Part shown: positions 21,482 to 30,518 of the stretch, one piece after another
Layout: each line of letters begins with the position of its first letter
Numbering within the stretch: the stretch's first letter is position 1
Position numbers and translations under genes: made by a program
Origin: Nocardia sp. NBC_00565
Lineage (GTDB): Bacteria > Actinomycetota > Actinomycetes > Mycobacteriales > Mycobacteriaceae
Direction of reading: 5' to 3'
Length of the DNA stretch: 64,000 nt
Assembly: GCF_036345915.1 (NCBI RefSeq)
Contig: NZ_CP107785.1
Span: 2,728,001 to 2,792,000, forward strand
The notes under the pieces: model-generated
Seen by the model: the letters and a program-made list of their open reading frames with translations, nothing else
The model's database searches: none
What the model was told of the DNA's origin: nothing

Positions 21482-21509
21482 AACATCAAAAAGTGTGACC
21501 TAGCCTGCA

Positions 21510-21533
21510 GTTGTGATCTTTTCGTAACACAAC
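21510..21533. promoter_or_regulatory. Inverted repeat upstream of ectA
   Basis: GTTGTG and CACAAC arms enclose 12 AT-rich bases, about 80 bases before ectA. It is a candidate operator, perhaps for the adjacent OmpR-type regulator. No factor can be named from the sequence. Confidence 0.4.
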
Positions 21534-21611
21534 CGCAAAGAGATCGACTGGTTCACCTCAAAGTAGCTTCGTAAGCCTGGATAAGTACTGCAGACCCGAC
21601 CAGGGAGATGT

Positions 21612-22193
21612 ATGTCACTGCACACCTTGTCCACCACGAATGCCGATCCATCGGTCACCGAATACCCTGCGGCCGTGCCGATTTCGGCACACGAGCGGCC
21701 GGTGCTGCGGCCGCCACGAGTAGGCGACGCGGCCCAGATCTGGCGTGTCGCCAAGAATTCGCGGGTTCTCGATACCAACTCCAGCTACGCCTATCTGCTG
21801 TGGTGTCGCGATTTCGCGAGTACCTCGGTGGTCGCCGAACTGGGCGGACGGGTCGTCGGATTCGTGATCGGCTACCTGCGCCCGCAGGCACCGGAGACGG
21901 TCTTCGTGTGGCAGGTCGCGGTCGAGCACGAGCAGCGGGGACGCGGTATCGGTGCCGCGCTGCTGGACACCCTGCTCGACACCGCCGCCGACGCCGGGGT
22001 TTCGGCGTTGGAGACGACTATCGCACCGGACAATCCGGCGTCGGTCGCGATGTTCGCCGCCGTCGCGCGCCGCCGTTCGGCGCATATGACCAAGCAACCC
22101 CTATTTGAACCCGATCACTTCCCGGACAGCCACGCTGCCGAAGACCTCTATCTGATCGCCCCCACCGCCCGAAAGCAGGAGGTTCGCCGTTGA
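21612..22193 (+). CDS. ectA: L-2,4-diaminobutyrate acetyltransferase EctA
   Basis: This 193-residue GNAT protein makes N-gamma-acetyl-diaminobutyrate, the second step of ectoine synthesis. The acetyl-CoA loop reads EHEQRGRGIGAALLD, and the N-terminal half has the EctA pattern LDTNSSYAYLLWCRDFA, which forms the substrate pocket. GGGAG precedes the ATG. The end overlaps ectB by four bases (TTGA). Confidence 0.96.
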   Translation: MSLHTLSTTNADPSVTEYPAAVPISAHERPVLRPPRVGDAAQIWRVAKNSRVLDTNSSYAYLLWCRDFASTSVVAELGGRVVGFVIGYLRPQAPETVFVWQVAVEHEQRGRGIGAALLDTLLDTAADAGVSALETTIAPDNPASVAMFAAVARRRSAHMTKQPLFEPDHFPDSHAAEDLYLIAPTARKQEVRR

Positions 22194-23458
22194 CTACCGT
22201 CGAGACGACCATTTTCGAGGAACTGGAATCCAATGTCCGCGGCTACTGCCGTGCCTGGCCGACGGTGTTCACCACCGCATCCGGCACCTGGCTGCGTGCC
22301 GAGGACGGGAAGGAGTACCTCGACTTCTTCGCCGGTGCTGGTGCGCTGAACTACGGCCACAACAATCCGGTGCTCAAGCAGCCGCTGCTGGAGTACATCG
22401 CCGGTGACGGCATCACGCACGGCCTCGATATGTCGACCGTCGCCAAGCGGCGGTTGCTGGAAACGCTGCGCGACACCGTCTTCGCGCCGCGCGGCCTGGA
22501 GTACAAGGTCCAGTTCCCCGGCCCGACCGGCGCCAATGCCGTCGAGGCCGCACTGAAACTGGCCCGCAAGGTCACCGGGCGCGAGACCATCATCAGCTTC
22601 ACCAATGCCTTCCACGGCATGTCACTCGGCGCACTGTCGGTGACCGGCAACGCCGCCAAGCGCGCGGGTGCCGGTGTGCCGCTGGTGCATGCCGCGCATA
22701 TGCCCTATGACGGCTACTTCGACAACACCACCGCCGACTTCCAATGGATGGAGCGGGTGCTCGACGACACCTCCTCGGGCTTCGACCGGCCTGCCGCCGT
22801 GATCGTGGAGACGGTGCAGGGTGAGGGCGGCGTCAATATCGCGCGCCCGGAGTGGTTGCGGCATCTGTCCGAATTGTGCACGGCGCGTGGCATTCTGCTG
22901 ATCGTCGATGATGTGCAGATGGGCTGCGGCCGGACCGGGCCGTTCTTCTCCTTCGAGGTCGCGGGCATCACTCCCGATATCGTGACGCTGTCGAAGTCGA
23001 TCGGTGGGTACGGGTTGCCGATGGCGCTGGTGTTGTTCAAGCCGGAGCTCGACCAGTGGGCGCCGGGTGAGCACAACGGCACCTTCCGCGGGAACAACCC
23101 GGCCTTCATCACCGCACAGGTCGCGCTGGAACACTTCTGGTCCGACGGCACGCTGCAGGCCTCGACCGAGGCGAAGGGCCAGCGGATCGGCGCGGCGCTG
23201 ACGCAGTTGACCGAGTACTTCCCGGGTATTTCGACGCGGGGTCGCGGACTGGTGCACGGTGTGGTCTTCGACGATCCCTCGCAGGCCAGCAAGGTCTGCC
23301 AGGTCGCCTTCGAGCGCGGCCTGCTGGTGGAGACCTCCGGCTCACTGGACGAAGTAGTGAAATTGTTGCCGCCGTTGACGGTCAGCGATGAAGAGGTCGA
23401 GCACGGCCTGCGGTTGCTGACCGGCGCGGTCGGCACCGTCTGCGGACAGGAGAGCTGA
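22190..23458 (+). CDS. ectB: L-2,4-diaminobutyrate transaminase EctB
   Basis: This 422-residue class III PLP transaminase converts aspartate semialdehyde and glutamate to diaminobutyrate. IVDDVQMGCGRTG holds the PLP-contacting Asp and LSKSIGGYG the Schiff-base Lys269; FPGPTGANAVEAALKLAR is the EctB-type substrate segment. It starts with TTG overlapping the ectA stop, with AGGAGG eight bases upstream. Confidence 0.96.
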   Translation: MTTVETTIFEELESNVRGYCRAWPTVFTTASGTWLRAEDGKEYLDFFAGAGALNYGHNNPVLKQPLLEYIAGDGITHGLDMSTVAKRRLLETLRDTVFAPRGLEYKVQFPGPTGANAVEAALKLARKVTGRETIISFTNAFHGMSLGALSVTGNAAKRAGAGVPLVHAAHMPYDGYFDNTTADFQWMERVLDDTSSGFDRPAAVIVETVQGEGGVNIARPEWLRHLSELCTARGILLIVDDVQMGCGRTGPFFSFEVAGITPDIVTLSKSIGGYGLPMALVLFKPELDQWAPGEHNGTFRGNNPAFITAQVALEHFWSDGTLQASTEAKGQRIGAALTQLTEYFPGISTRGRGLVHGVVFDDPSQASKVCQVAFERGLLVETSGSLDEVVKLLPPLTVSDEEVEHGLRLLTGAVGTVCGQES

Positions 23459-23459
23459 G

Positions 23460-23855
23460 ATGATCGTGCGCAATACCGCGGAGATCACCGACACCGAACG
23501 CGATGTCGCGGGCCAGGGCTGGCGCAGTAAGCGCATCATCCTCGGCGGCGACGGCGTCGGATTCTCCTTCCACGAGACCACCATCGAGGCTGGGACCGTG
23601 CACGAGTTCCACTACCGGTATCACGTGGAGGCGGTCTGGCTCATCGAGGGCGAAGGGACGCTGACGGATCTGAACACCGGCGTCACCTACGAACTGGCGC
23701 CCGGCTCGATGTACCTGCTCGATGACCACGAACGCCATCGCCTCGAGGTGCGCACCGATATGCGGATGATGTGTGTGTTCAACCCGCCGGTCACCGGGCA
23801 GGAGGTCCACGACAGCGACGGCGTCTATCCGCTCGTCGCGGCCCAGGTCAGCTGA
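23460..23855 (+). CDS. ectC: L-ectoine synthase EctC
   Basis: This 131-residue cupin closes the ring of N-gamma-acetyl-diaminobutyrate to ectoine. Signature parts are GFSFHETTIEAGTVHEFHYR and EAVWLIEGEGTLTD, with metal-binding Glu, Tyr and His (LDDHERHRLE). The length equals that of known EctC. It follows ectB with one base between. Confidence 0.96.
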   Translation: MIVRNTAEITDTERDVAGQGWRSKRIILGGDGVGFSFHETTIEAGTVHEFHYRYHVEAVWLIEGEGTLTDLNTGVTYELAPGSMYLLDDHERHRLEVRTDMRMMCVFNPPVTGQEVHDSDGVYPLVAAQVS

Positions 23856-23866
23856 AAGGAGGCGCA

Positions 23867-24742
23867 ATGACGTTGGTGCAGACCAGCGATCGCTACCCGA
23901 CCCGCCTGCACGTGGCGGGGCCACATCTGGACCGGACCGATCCGACGGTGTGGGGTTCGACCGACTCCGAGCAGCTATCGTCCTTCGACGCCAATGGCTT
24001 CGGGATCGTCGACCAACTGCTGACACCGGCCGAGGTCGCGGAGTTCAGCGCCGAAATCGACCGTCTCGCCGGTGATCCGGCACTGCTGGGCGACGACCGG
24101 GTGATCGTGGAGAAGTCCTCGAACCGGGTGCGCTCGGTCTTCGAGGTGCACCGGCTCAGCGCCGCGATCGCCGAGTTGGTGCGCGAATCCCGGGTCGCCG
24201 GGATGGCCAGGCAGGTGCTCGGATCCGAGGTCTACATCCACCAGAGCCGGGTCAACTACATGCCCGGCTTCCGTGGGACCGGCTTCTACTGGCATTCGGA
24301 TTTCGAGACCTGGCACGCCGAGGACGGCATGCCGGCGCCGCGCGCGGTCAGCCTGTCGATCGCCCTGACCAACAACTACCCGATCAACGGCAGCCTGATG
24401 GTGATGCCCGGTTCGCACCGCACCTTCGTGCCGTGCACCGGCAGCACCCCAGCCGAGCATTACCGGGAGTCGTTGCAGGAGCAGGAGATCGGCGTACCGA
24501 CCAACGCCGATATCTCGGCGCTGGCAAACCGGTACGGCATCACCCAGTTCACCGGCAATGCCGGTTCGGCCCTGCTGTTCGATTCGAACATCATGCACGG
24601 CTCGTCGAACAACATCACCCCGTTCCCGCGCTCGAATATCTTCCTGGTGTTCAACAGCGTCGAGAACGCCTTGGTGGAGCCCTTCGCCGCCCCGGCCCCG
24701 CGCCCGACGTATATCGCCAGCCGGGATTTCACTGCGGTTTAG
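23867..24742 (+). CDS. ectD: Ectoine 5-hydroxylase EctD
   Basis: The product is a 291-residue Fe(II)/2-oxoglutarate dioxygenase. The iron triad is His143-x-Asp145 (WHSDFETWHAEDG) and His244 (IMHGSSNN). The segment between is the EctD signature region that binds ectoine. The start is the ATG behind AAAGGAGGCGC. As the last gene of ectABCD it indicates that 5-hydroxyectoine is made as well as ectoine. Confidence 0.96.
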   Translation: MTLVQTSDRYPTRLHVAGPHLDRTDPTVWGSTDSEQLSSFDANGFGIVDQLLTPAEVAEFSAEIDRLAGDPALLGDDRVIVEKSSNRVRSVFEVHRLSAAIAELVRESRVAGMARQVLGSEVYIHQSRVNYMPGFRGTGFYWHSDFETWHAEDGMPAPRAVSLSIALTNNYPINGSLMVMPGSHRTFVPCTGSTPAEHYRESLQEQEIGVPTNADISALANRYGITQFTGNAGSALLFDSNIMHGSSNNITPFPRSNIFLVFNSVENALVEPFAAPAPRPTYIASRDFTAV

Positions 24743-24750
24743 CGCGGTCT

Positions 24751-24785
24751 GCCCGCGTGCATGGACTGCAAACATGCACGCGGGC
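24751..24785. terminator. Stem-loop terminator after ectD
   Basis: Perfect 13-bp arms (GCCCGCGTGCATG and its inverse) with a 9-base loop lie between the convergent ends of ectD and the next gene. There is no T-run, so it may act in both directions as a GC-rich hairpin. Confidence 0.75.
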
Positions 24786-24793
24786 ACCAGGTC

Positions 24794-26074
24794 TCAGCCG
24801 TAGATGTCCAGCGTGACGGTGAGCGATGCGAGCTGGGTGAACAGGCCGAGGTCGCGGGCGTGGCGTTCGATATCGGTGCGCTCCTCGGCGGGCAGCTTGG
24901 CCCAGAGCTCGCCGAGACGGACCTGGGTGTCGGCGTCGGTCGCGGCGAGCACCCGCAGCAGGGGCGACCACAGACGGCCCTTGGTCGCGATCAGCGGGAG
25001 TGCGGCCAGCGTCGGTTCGGGCAATTCGATCAGCTGGGCGCTGGTTCGGCGTCGCACCTCGACGTCGGTGCGCTCGACCAGCGCGAGCAGGCCGCGCCAG
25101 AGCACGGGGTCGGTGACATACGCGACAGCGGCGACCAGTGCCGACATCGCCGCCCGGTCGGCGGTGATCGGATTCGCGGCCAGGGTGTCCAGAGCCGATG
25201 GGCTCAGTGCCGCGGTGAAGCGGAGCATGTCGTCGATCGCGCCGTCCGCGATGAGGGTGGTGGCGAGATCGGTGACGGCTTCGGGCGCACCGATCTCGAA
25301 CAGCACGTCGCCGAGTGCTTCGATCACATCCTCGTCGCAGCGGGCGAAGGCCGATATCGCCGCGAGCCGCAGCTCGGTCGAACCGGCCAGGATCGTTTCC
25401 AGGATGCCCGGTATCCGGTCCAGCGGGCCGGTCAGCAGCTGGCGCACGATCGCGCTGATATTCGGGGCGGAGTAGGCGTAGGCCGCCGACATGATCAGCC
25501 CGGCGTCATCCGGGACGCCCGCCTCGATGGCGCGGATGAGCGGCGTGGTGGCATAGGCGAGCAGGGGTCCTATGGTGACGTAGTCCTTGCGGCGCATCAG
25601 TTCGTTGGCGATCCGCACGATCGGTTCGGGCGGCGCGACAACGGCGAGTTGGCCGACGGTGTGCGGGTCGATATGCGGCGCGCAATCGGCGGCATACTTC
25701 GGATTCAGCATCCCGACGGCTTCCGCGGCCTTTTTGGGATGAACGACGCCGACCGCACCCGCCGCACGTCCGCCCATCATCGGTGGCACGATCCGCTGCA
25801 CCAGCGGTATCGAAATGCTCAGCGGGATGATCGGCACCAGCATGCTGAGCCGTTTGAAGGTCGCGGCGTGCTCGTCGAAGATGACGCGCGCCATGCGCTG
25901 TTGCAGGTCGTGCAATTGCGCGGCGCCGAGCCTGTTCAAATGTGTCAGGCGTTCTGCGGGAACATGCAGTGTGCGGGCAAGCAGAATCAACTGTGCCCTG
26001 GTCACGAGGTCGGGCCGACCCGGCTCCCGGCCACCACGTTCCATCGAGTCGCTTCGCGACGCTGAGTTCGTCAT
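24794..26074 (-). CDS. Helical-repeat protein of unknown function
   Basis: The 426-residue protein starts at the ATG that overlaps the stop of the small gene upstream (ATGA). Residues about 60-95 include a hydrophobic stretch (LSMLVPIIPLSISIPLVQRI), then a Gly/Ala-rich segment. The remainder is a succession of Ala/Leu-rich helices of 30-40 residues that look like HEAT/Armadillo repeats. No catalytic motif is seen. It may bind lipid or another protein. The divergent neighbour is an acyl-activating fusion enzyme, so a shared lipid-related role is possible but unproven. Confidence 0.7.
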   Translation of the reverse strand: MTNSASRSDSMERGGREPGRPDLVTRAQLILLARTLHVPAERLTHLNRLGAAQLHDLQQRMARVIFDEHAATFKRLSMLVPIIPLSISIPLVQRIVPPMMGGRAAGAVGVVHPKKAAEAVGMLNPKYAADCAPHIDPHTVGQLAVVAPPEPIVRIANELMRRKDYVTIGPLLAYATTPLIRAIEAGVPDDAGLIMSAAYAYSAPNISAIVRQLLTGPLDRIPGILETILAGSTELRLAAISAFARCDEDVIEALGDVLFEIGAPEAVTDLATTLIADGAIDDMLRFTAALSPSALDTLAANPITADRAAMSALVAAVAYVTDPVLWRGLLALVERTDVEVRRRTSAQLIELPEPTLAALPLIATKGRLWSPLLRVLAATDADTQVRLGELWAKLPAEERTDIERHARDLGLFTQLASLTVTLDIYG

Positions 26075-26292
26075 CCGAGCCGATTCCCGAACATGACTTT
26101 CTTGGCCGCCGTGCGCAACGGCCATGGCAGTGCACCGACCAACCTGTCGACCGCCGCGGTGAGCCCGGCCGTCTCGGCGGCGCGCGCGTCGCGGAACATA
26201 CTCAGCAGGTCGGCGGCCTCCGTATCGGAGAGCTGATCGAGGGCCGCCACCGGGCCGCCCAATTCGTGTTCGAGGTCTGCTCTGGCGGTCAT
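26071..26292 (-). CDS. Small helical protein, partner of downstream repeat protein
   Basis: This 73-residue protein runs from an ATG preceded by GGGGAGCACCT. It is mostly helix, with an amphipathic C-terminal part (LVGALPWPLRTAAKKVMFGN). Its stop overlaps the start of the next gene, so the two are translationally coupled. No family was recognised. Confidence 0.6.
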   Translation of the reverse strand: MTARADLEHELGGPVAALDQLSDTEAADLLSMFRDARAAETAGLTAAVDRLVGALPWPLRTAAKKVMFGNRLG

Positions 26293-26509
26293 AGGTGCTC
26301 CCCGTTTCCCAAGCTTTGCGCAATGACGGTGCACGAAGGGTGCTAGATCACATTGTGCAGGCAGCCATGGCCTGCGGGAATCTGTTCGCGAGCAATGGAT
26401 GTCCGGCAATCCTCCGGCAAGCGACGGGCACTTGACCTATGTGTTACTGCTGGGTACAAATGCGTAACAGCGCCGTCTCGGTCACCTTGATTCGGCCCAC
26501 GAGAAATGC

Positions 26510-28573
26510 ATGCAGTTGGTTACCGACGTCATCAATGTCGATGCGGAGTTCGAAGTCGCACGCAAACCCCTGTGGGATCTGCTCATGGACCCGCAGACAT
26601 ACGCCCGGATGTTCCCGGGAATCGGTGTATGCGAACGAGCCGAGACATCGGACATACACCCCGTTCTGCTGTTCCGCGGTGGCTCGGCGGCGATATCCAT
26701 CACCGCTCCGCCCATCCGGCTGGTCGTCGGCAAAGAGACGGAGACCTTCGAACTGCAATGCCCCGGCCTGGGCAGCTTCGTCACTGTGCGGTTGCGCGGC
26801 GCCGCCGAAGCCGACCGGACCCGGGTCACGGTCACCTATTTCGGTGCCGGCCGGATCCATTCCGCCATCGCCGAATACGACAATGCCGACGTGGTCACCT
26901 GGACCCACGCCGCACTCGACCGTGTCGCCGACGCCATCAACGGCGCGCCGACATCGGTGCTCGTCAACGGTGAGGACTCCACGGTCGGCCATCAAGTGGG
27001 CACTCTCAAGCAGATGATGACGACCGGTGTGTTACGCACCTACCGGCCCGACCGTGCGTTCAAACAGATGGGCGGCCTGGCGAAATGGGGTTTCACGCTG
27101 GCTGGTGGCTACGCGGCCGCCGCCGGGCATTCACCGAAACGGCTCGCGCTCGCCGACGAGTACGCGGCCTACAGTTTCGCCGATATCCACGCACGCTCAC
27201 ACCGGCTGGCCTCGGCGTTGGCGATGTTCGGGATCGGTGCGCGCGACAAGGTTGGGCTGCTGTCGCGCAATCGGGTGGCGATGGTCGAATGCATGGTCGC
27301 CACGGGCAAACTCGGCGTCGACACGGTACTGCTGAATACCGGGCTCTCGGCGCGGCAGATCGAGGATGTCGCGGACCGGCACGGGCTCTCGGCGGTCTTC
27401 CTCGATGATGAATTCGAGCCGCTCATCCACTACATCGCCGCGGAGGTACCGCGCTTCTCGACCGGACGGATCAGCGCCGCGCAGCGCAATACGGTCGACG
27501 ATCTCATCGCGCTCGACGCGCCGACGTTCACCAAGCCGGCGCAACCGGGCAAGCTGATCGTGCTCACCTCCGGAACCAGCGGAACGCCCAAGAGCGCGCA
27601 ACGCCCGCAGCCCAAGGGTTTCCATACGGTCGCCGCGCTGCTGTCGCGGATCCCGATGCGGATGGACGAGACGATGCTCATCCCGTCCCCGCTGTTCCAC
27701 ACCTGGGGTCTGGCCGCACTGCAGATCAGCACCGCGATTCGGGCCGGCGTGGTGCTGCCGGAGCGCTTCGATGCCGAGGACTGCCTGCGCCTGATCGACC
27801 GGCACAAGGTCACCACACTGATCGTGGTGCCGCTGATGGTGCATCGAATCCTGGAGCTGCCCACCCATATTCGCGATCGCTACGACACCTCGAGCCTGCG
27901 GGTGGTGGCCAGTTGCGGTGCACCGCTGGCGGGCACCACGGTGCAGCGGTTCCTCGACACCTACGGCGACATCCTCTACAACGTCTACGGTTCCACCGAG
28001 GTGTCCTGGGCGACCATCGCCGATCCGGTGGATCTGCGGGCCGCGCCGACCACCGCGGGGCGGCCGCCGCTGGGCACCAAACTCGCTGTGCTGGACCAGG
28101 ATCTGCGTCCAGTGCCGCGCGGGGTGACCGGGCGGATCTTCGTCAGCAACCATATGCTCTTCGACGGCTATACCGATGCCACGCCGCCGACCGAATCCGG
28201 GGGCATGCTCGACACCGGCGACCTCGGTTATCTCGATGTCGAGGGGCGGCTGTTCGTCGCGGGCCGCGATGACGAGATGATCATCTCCGGTGGTGAGAAC
28301 GTCTTTCCGCGGCCGGTGGAGGAGGCGCTGTCGTATCTGCCGCAGGTCAGTGAGGTCGCGGTCGTCGGTGTGCCGGATCCGGAATACGGCCAGCGGCTGG
28401 CGGCGTTCGTGGTGACCAGGGAAGGGTTCGGCTTGGACCGGGATATGGTGTGCAACTACATTCGCCACCGCCTGAGCCGGTTCTCGGTGCCGCGCGATGT
28501 CACCTTCCTGGATGCGCTGCCGCGCAACGCGACCGGCAAGATCCTCAAACGCACGCTGATCCAACCCGGGTGA
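26510..28573 (+). CDS. SRPBCC domain fused to acyl-CoA synthetase/AMP ligase
   Basis: The product has 687 residues. Residues 1-150 are an SRPBCC-type ligand-binding domain (VINVDAEFEVARKPLWDLLM at the start). The AMP-binding enzyme covers about 195-680 with P-loop LTSGTSGTPKSAQR, YGSTEVSW, TGDLGYLDVEGRLFVAGRDD, SGGENVFP and the catalytic Lys of NATGKILKRTL. It should activate a carboxylic acid to an acyl-adenylate and thioester. A START-like domain joined to such a ligase is uncommon; it might deliver the acid substrate. The substrate is not predictable here. Confidence 0.88.
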   Translation: MQLVTDVINVDAEFEVARKPLWDLLMDPQTYARMFPGIGVCERAETSDIHPVLLFRGGSAAISITAPPIRLVVGKETETFELQCPGLGSFVTVRLRGAAEADRTRVTVTYFGAGRIHSAIAEYDNADVVTWTHAALDRVADAINGAPTSVLVNGEDSTVGHQVGTLKQMMTTGVLRTYRPDRAFKQMGGLAKWGFTLAGGYAAAAGHSPKRLALADEYAAYSFADIHARSHRLASALAMFGIGARDKVGLLSRNRVAMVECMVATGKLGVDTVLLNTGLSARQIEDVADRHGLSAVFLDDEFEPLIHYIAAEVPRFSTGRISAAQRNTVDDLIALDAPTFTKPAQPGKLIVLTSGTSGTPKSAQRPQPKGFHTVAALLSRIPMRMDETMLIPSPLFHTWGLAALQISTAIRAGVVLPERFDAEDCLRLIDRHKVTTLIVVPLMVHRILELPTHIRDRYDTSSLRVVASCGAPLAGTTVQRFLDTYGDILYNVYGSTEVSWATIADPVDLRAAPTTAGRPPLGTKLAVLDQDLRPVPRGVTGRIFVSNHMLFDGYTDATPPTESGGMLDTGDLGYLDVEGRLFVAGRDDEMIISGGENVFPRPVEEALSYLPQVSEVAVVGVPDPEYGQRLAAFVVTREGFGLDRDMVCNYIRHRLSRFSVPRDVTFLDALPRNATGKILKRTLIQPG

Positions 28574-28579
28574 CGCGGT

Positions 28580-29553
28580 TCAGCGGGCGACGATGCGGCC
28601 CAACGCGGCGAGATCCTGCTCGAGCATCCGGAACAACCAGTAGATGGCGACGAAGGCCAGCGCACTTCCGACACAGAGCACGCGCAGCGCCACGATGACG
28701 GCCGGAATACCCGCGGCGGGAATGAAGGTCGCGCCCGCGACGCCGAGCAGCGGGACGGCCGCGGCGATGGCCAGAAAATAGGTGCTGCGACGGTCGAGTT
28801 GCCGCAGCTGCCCGGCGTCCTCGGCGCCGAGTCCGCCATGCGGCAGGAATATCGGGTAGATGCAGCGCACCGCGTAGAAGCTGACCAGGAAATACGGGTA
28901 GGCCATCGCAATGGCGCCGCAGACGATCTGGGTGATGAAGAAGTGCACGTAGGCCTCGGCGCTGAGCTGGTTGCCGGAAACCTGCACCGAGACCGGGACG
29001 ACGACACCGGCCACGACCCATAGAGCGAAGCAGGTCAGCACATTTCGGCGACCGAGTTGCAGGGTGTCGGTGCGCGCCCGAGCCAGCGTCGGCGCGTCAT
29101 AGGACTTGCCCTTGTGTAGTCCGCGCGAGATCGACCAGAGGTTGGCGAGCAGCACGTTCGTGACGATGAATCCGATGAGGAAGCAGATGCCGTGCGGTCG
29201 CCGCCGGTCACCGTCTCGTCGTCGAAAGGTTTACTGCCGGTGAGCAATTCCCACAGCATGACGGCGAGCGCGTAGAGATCGCTGCGGGTGTCGAGGTCGG
29301 CGGCGGTGGTCGACTTGTCCGGGTGTAGGGCCGCGAGCTGCTCCGGCGACATGTAGGCCAGTGAGCCGCCGAAGTAGGCGACGGGGCTGTCGCCGGAGAC
29401 ATTGCCACTGAAGCTGATATTGAATCGACCTCGGCGACCCCGTTGCCGCGCGAACCACCCGGCGATCGGTCCGGAGCGGCCGTCGCCCCCGGTACCGGCG
29501 GAGCGGGGTGCGCCATCTGCGCATCGTATCCCCGCCGATACCTCGGTGGCGGC
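28580..29553 (-). pseudogene. Truncated Ser/Thr kinase with C-terminal membrane region
   Basis: The upstream part encodes only the end of a kinase domain (VAYFGGSLAYMSPEQLAALH, then DTRSDLYALAVMLWELLTG). The N-lobe and catalytic loop are missing and an in-frame stop lies at about 29553. Near 29200 the frame changes to one that encodes about four membrane helices (GICFLIGFIVTNVLLANLW onward) ending at 28580. The gene is thus cut at the 5' end, beside the Erm gene, and frameshifted. The membrane part could still be made from ATG 29155, but no ribosome site supports this. Confidence 0.75.
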
Positions 29554-29573
29554 TCAGTTGGGCAAGTGATTTG

Positions 29574-30383
29574 CTAGCTCAATGCCCGGTAGAGGGTGAG
29601 CCAGCGGTCGGGGGAGACCAGGCCGACCGGTTCGTCGAGGGCGATCGTGGCGGTGGCGCACGCTTTGCGTACTTGGTGAATTGGAAAGGCGCGGCGAAGT
29701 GAGGCCGCGAGGGATCCGCCGACGCCGGTGAAGCCGAGTTCGACGAGACGGTGGTAGTCGCGCAGAGCGTTGGGGTCGAGTAAGGGCTGTCGTCGTCTGT
29801 TCAGACGCAAGACGGCGGCGTCGACCCGGGGCATCGGATGGAAATGGCGTCGGTCTACCAGGGTGCCCAATGTCATTGTCATGGCGGGCCATTGGGTTAC
29901 GGTGAGCTTGGTCCAGCGGCCGTAGTCGCCGGTGTGTTTGCGGGCGAATTCCCGCTGGGTCAGCAGGGTCGCGGCGGTGAGCTGGGGCGCCGCGAGACAC
30001 CAGCGGACGATATCGGTGGTTGCGGCGAAGGGGATATTCGCGATGACGACGAACGGCCGGCACGGTGGGGTGATGTCGCGAATATCCGCGTGGTGTATGC
30101 GAATTCGGTGCTCGTCGGAGTATCGCCTGCGGAGTCGCGCGACGTAGTGGCCGTCCTTTTCATAGGCCAGAATCTGTCGCGCGGTTGCCAGCAGATGCCG
30201 GGTCAGCATGCCATCGCCGGGGCCGATCTCCACAACGAGGTCCTCGGCGCGAATACCGGCTGAACGCACCAGCATGCCGGCAACGCCGGTATCGGTGAGA
30301 AAGTTCTGCGACAGTTGTTTTCGGGTGCTGCCGGTGCGAATGCGGGTATCGCGGGCGCGCGGCAGCGAACGATTGCGGGACAT
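29574..30383 (-). CDS. erm: 23S rRNA adenine-N6 methyltransferase, Erm family
   Basis: This 269-residue enzyme transfers methyl groups to A2058 of 23S rRNA and gives MLS-type resistance in its family. The N-terminal basic part precedes LSQNFLTDTGVAGML, the SAM site VVEIGPGDGMLTRHLL and the catalytic IANIPFAATTDIVRWCL (N-IPF form of the NxPY/F motif). The C-terminal rRNA-binding region is present, so the gene looks intact. GGAGG lies seven bases before the ATG and is part of a hairpin, which suggests control of translation. A KsgA-type enzyme is less likely because of the Erm-like N terminus. Confidence 0.9.
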   Translation of the reverse strand: MSRNRSLPRARDTRIRTGSTRKQLSQNFLTDTGVAGMLVRSAGIRAEDLVVEIGPGDGMLTRHLLATARQILAYEKDGHYVARLRRRYSDEHRIRIHHADIRDITPPCRPFVVIANIPFAATTDIVRWCLAAPQLTAATLLTQREFARKHTGDYGRWTKLTVTQWPAMTMTLGTLVDRRHFHPMPRVDAAVLRLNRRRQPLLDPNALRDYHRLVELGFTGVGGSLAASLRRAFPIHQVRKACATATIALDEPVGLVSPDRWLTLYRALS

Positions 30384-30390
30384 GGGTGTC

Positions 30391-30402
30391 CTCCGAACGG
30401 AG
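30391..30402 (-). promoter_or_regulatory. Hairpin covering the erm ribosome-binding site
   Basis: CTCCGTTCGGAG folds as a 4-bp CUCC/GGAG stem with a tetraloop, and its right arm is the Shine-Dalgarno sequence of erm. This layout fits translational attenuation. Confidence 0.5.
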
Positions 30403-30410
30403 TGGTCGAA

Positions 30411-30449
30411 TCAGGAATGTGTGATTCGCCCGGACCCATGCCGGAACAT
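30411..30449 (-). CDS. Candidate 12-residue leader peptide of erm
   Basis: A short open frame (MFRHGSGRITHS) ends 27 bases before the erm ATG, and the hairpin lies in the space between. A palindrome GCCCCAAGCTGGGGC (30450-30464) abuts its start. There is no good ribosome site, so translation is uncertain. Confidence 0.3.
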   Translation of the reverse strand: MFRHGSGRITHS

Positions 30450-30518
30450 GCCCCAAGCTGGGGCGCAACCCATCAGGGCGCAGCGCGGTCGCTCAGCGAC
30501 CGGACGCGAGAACCTCGA

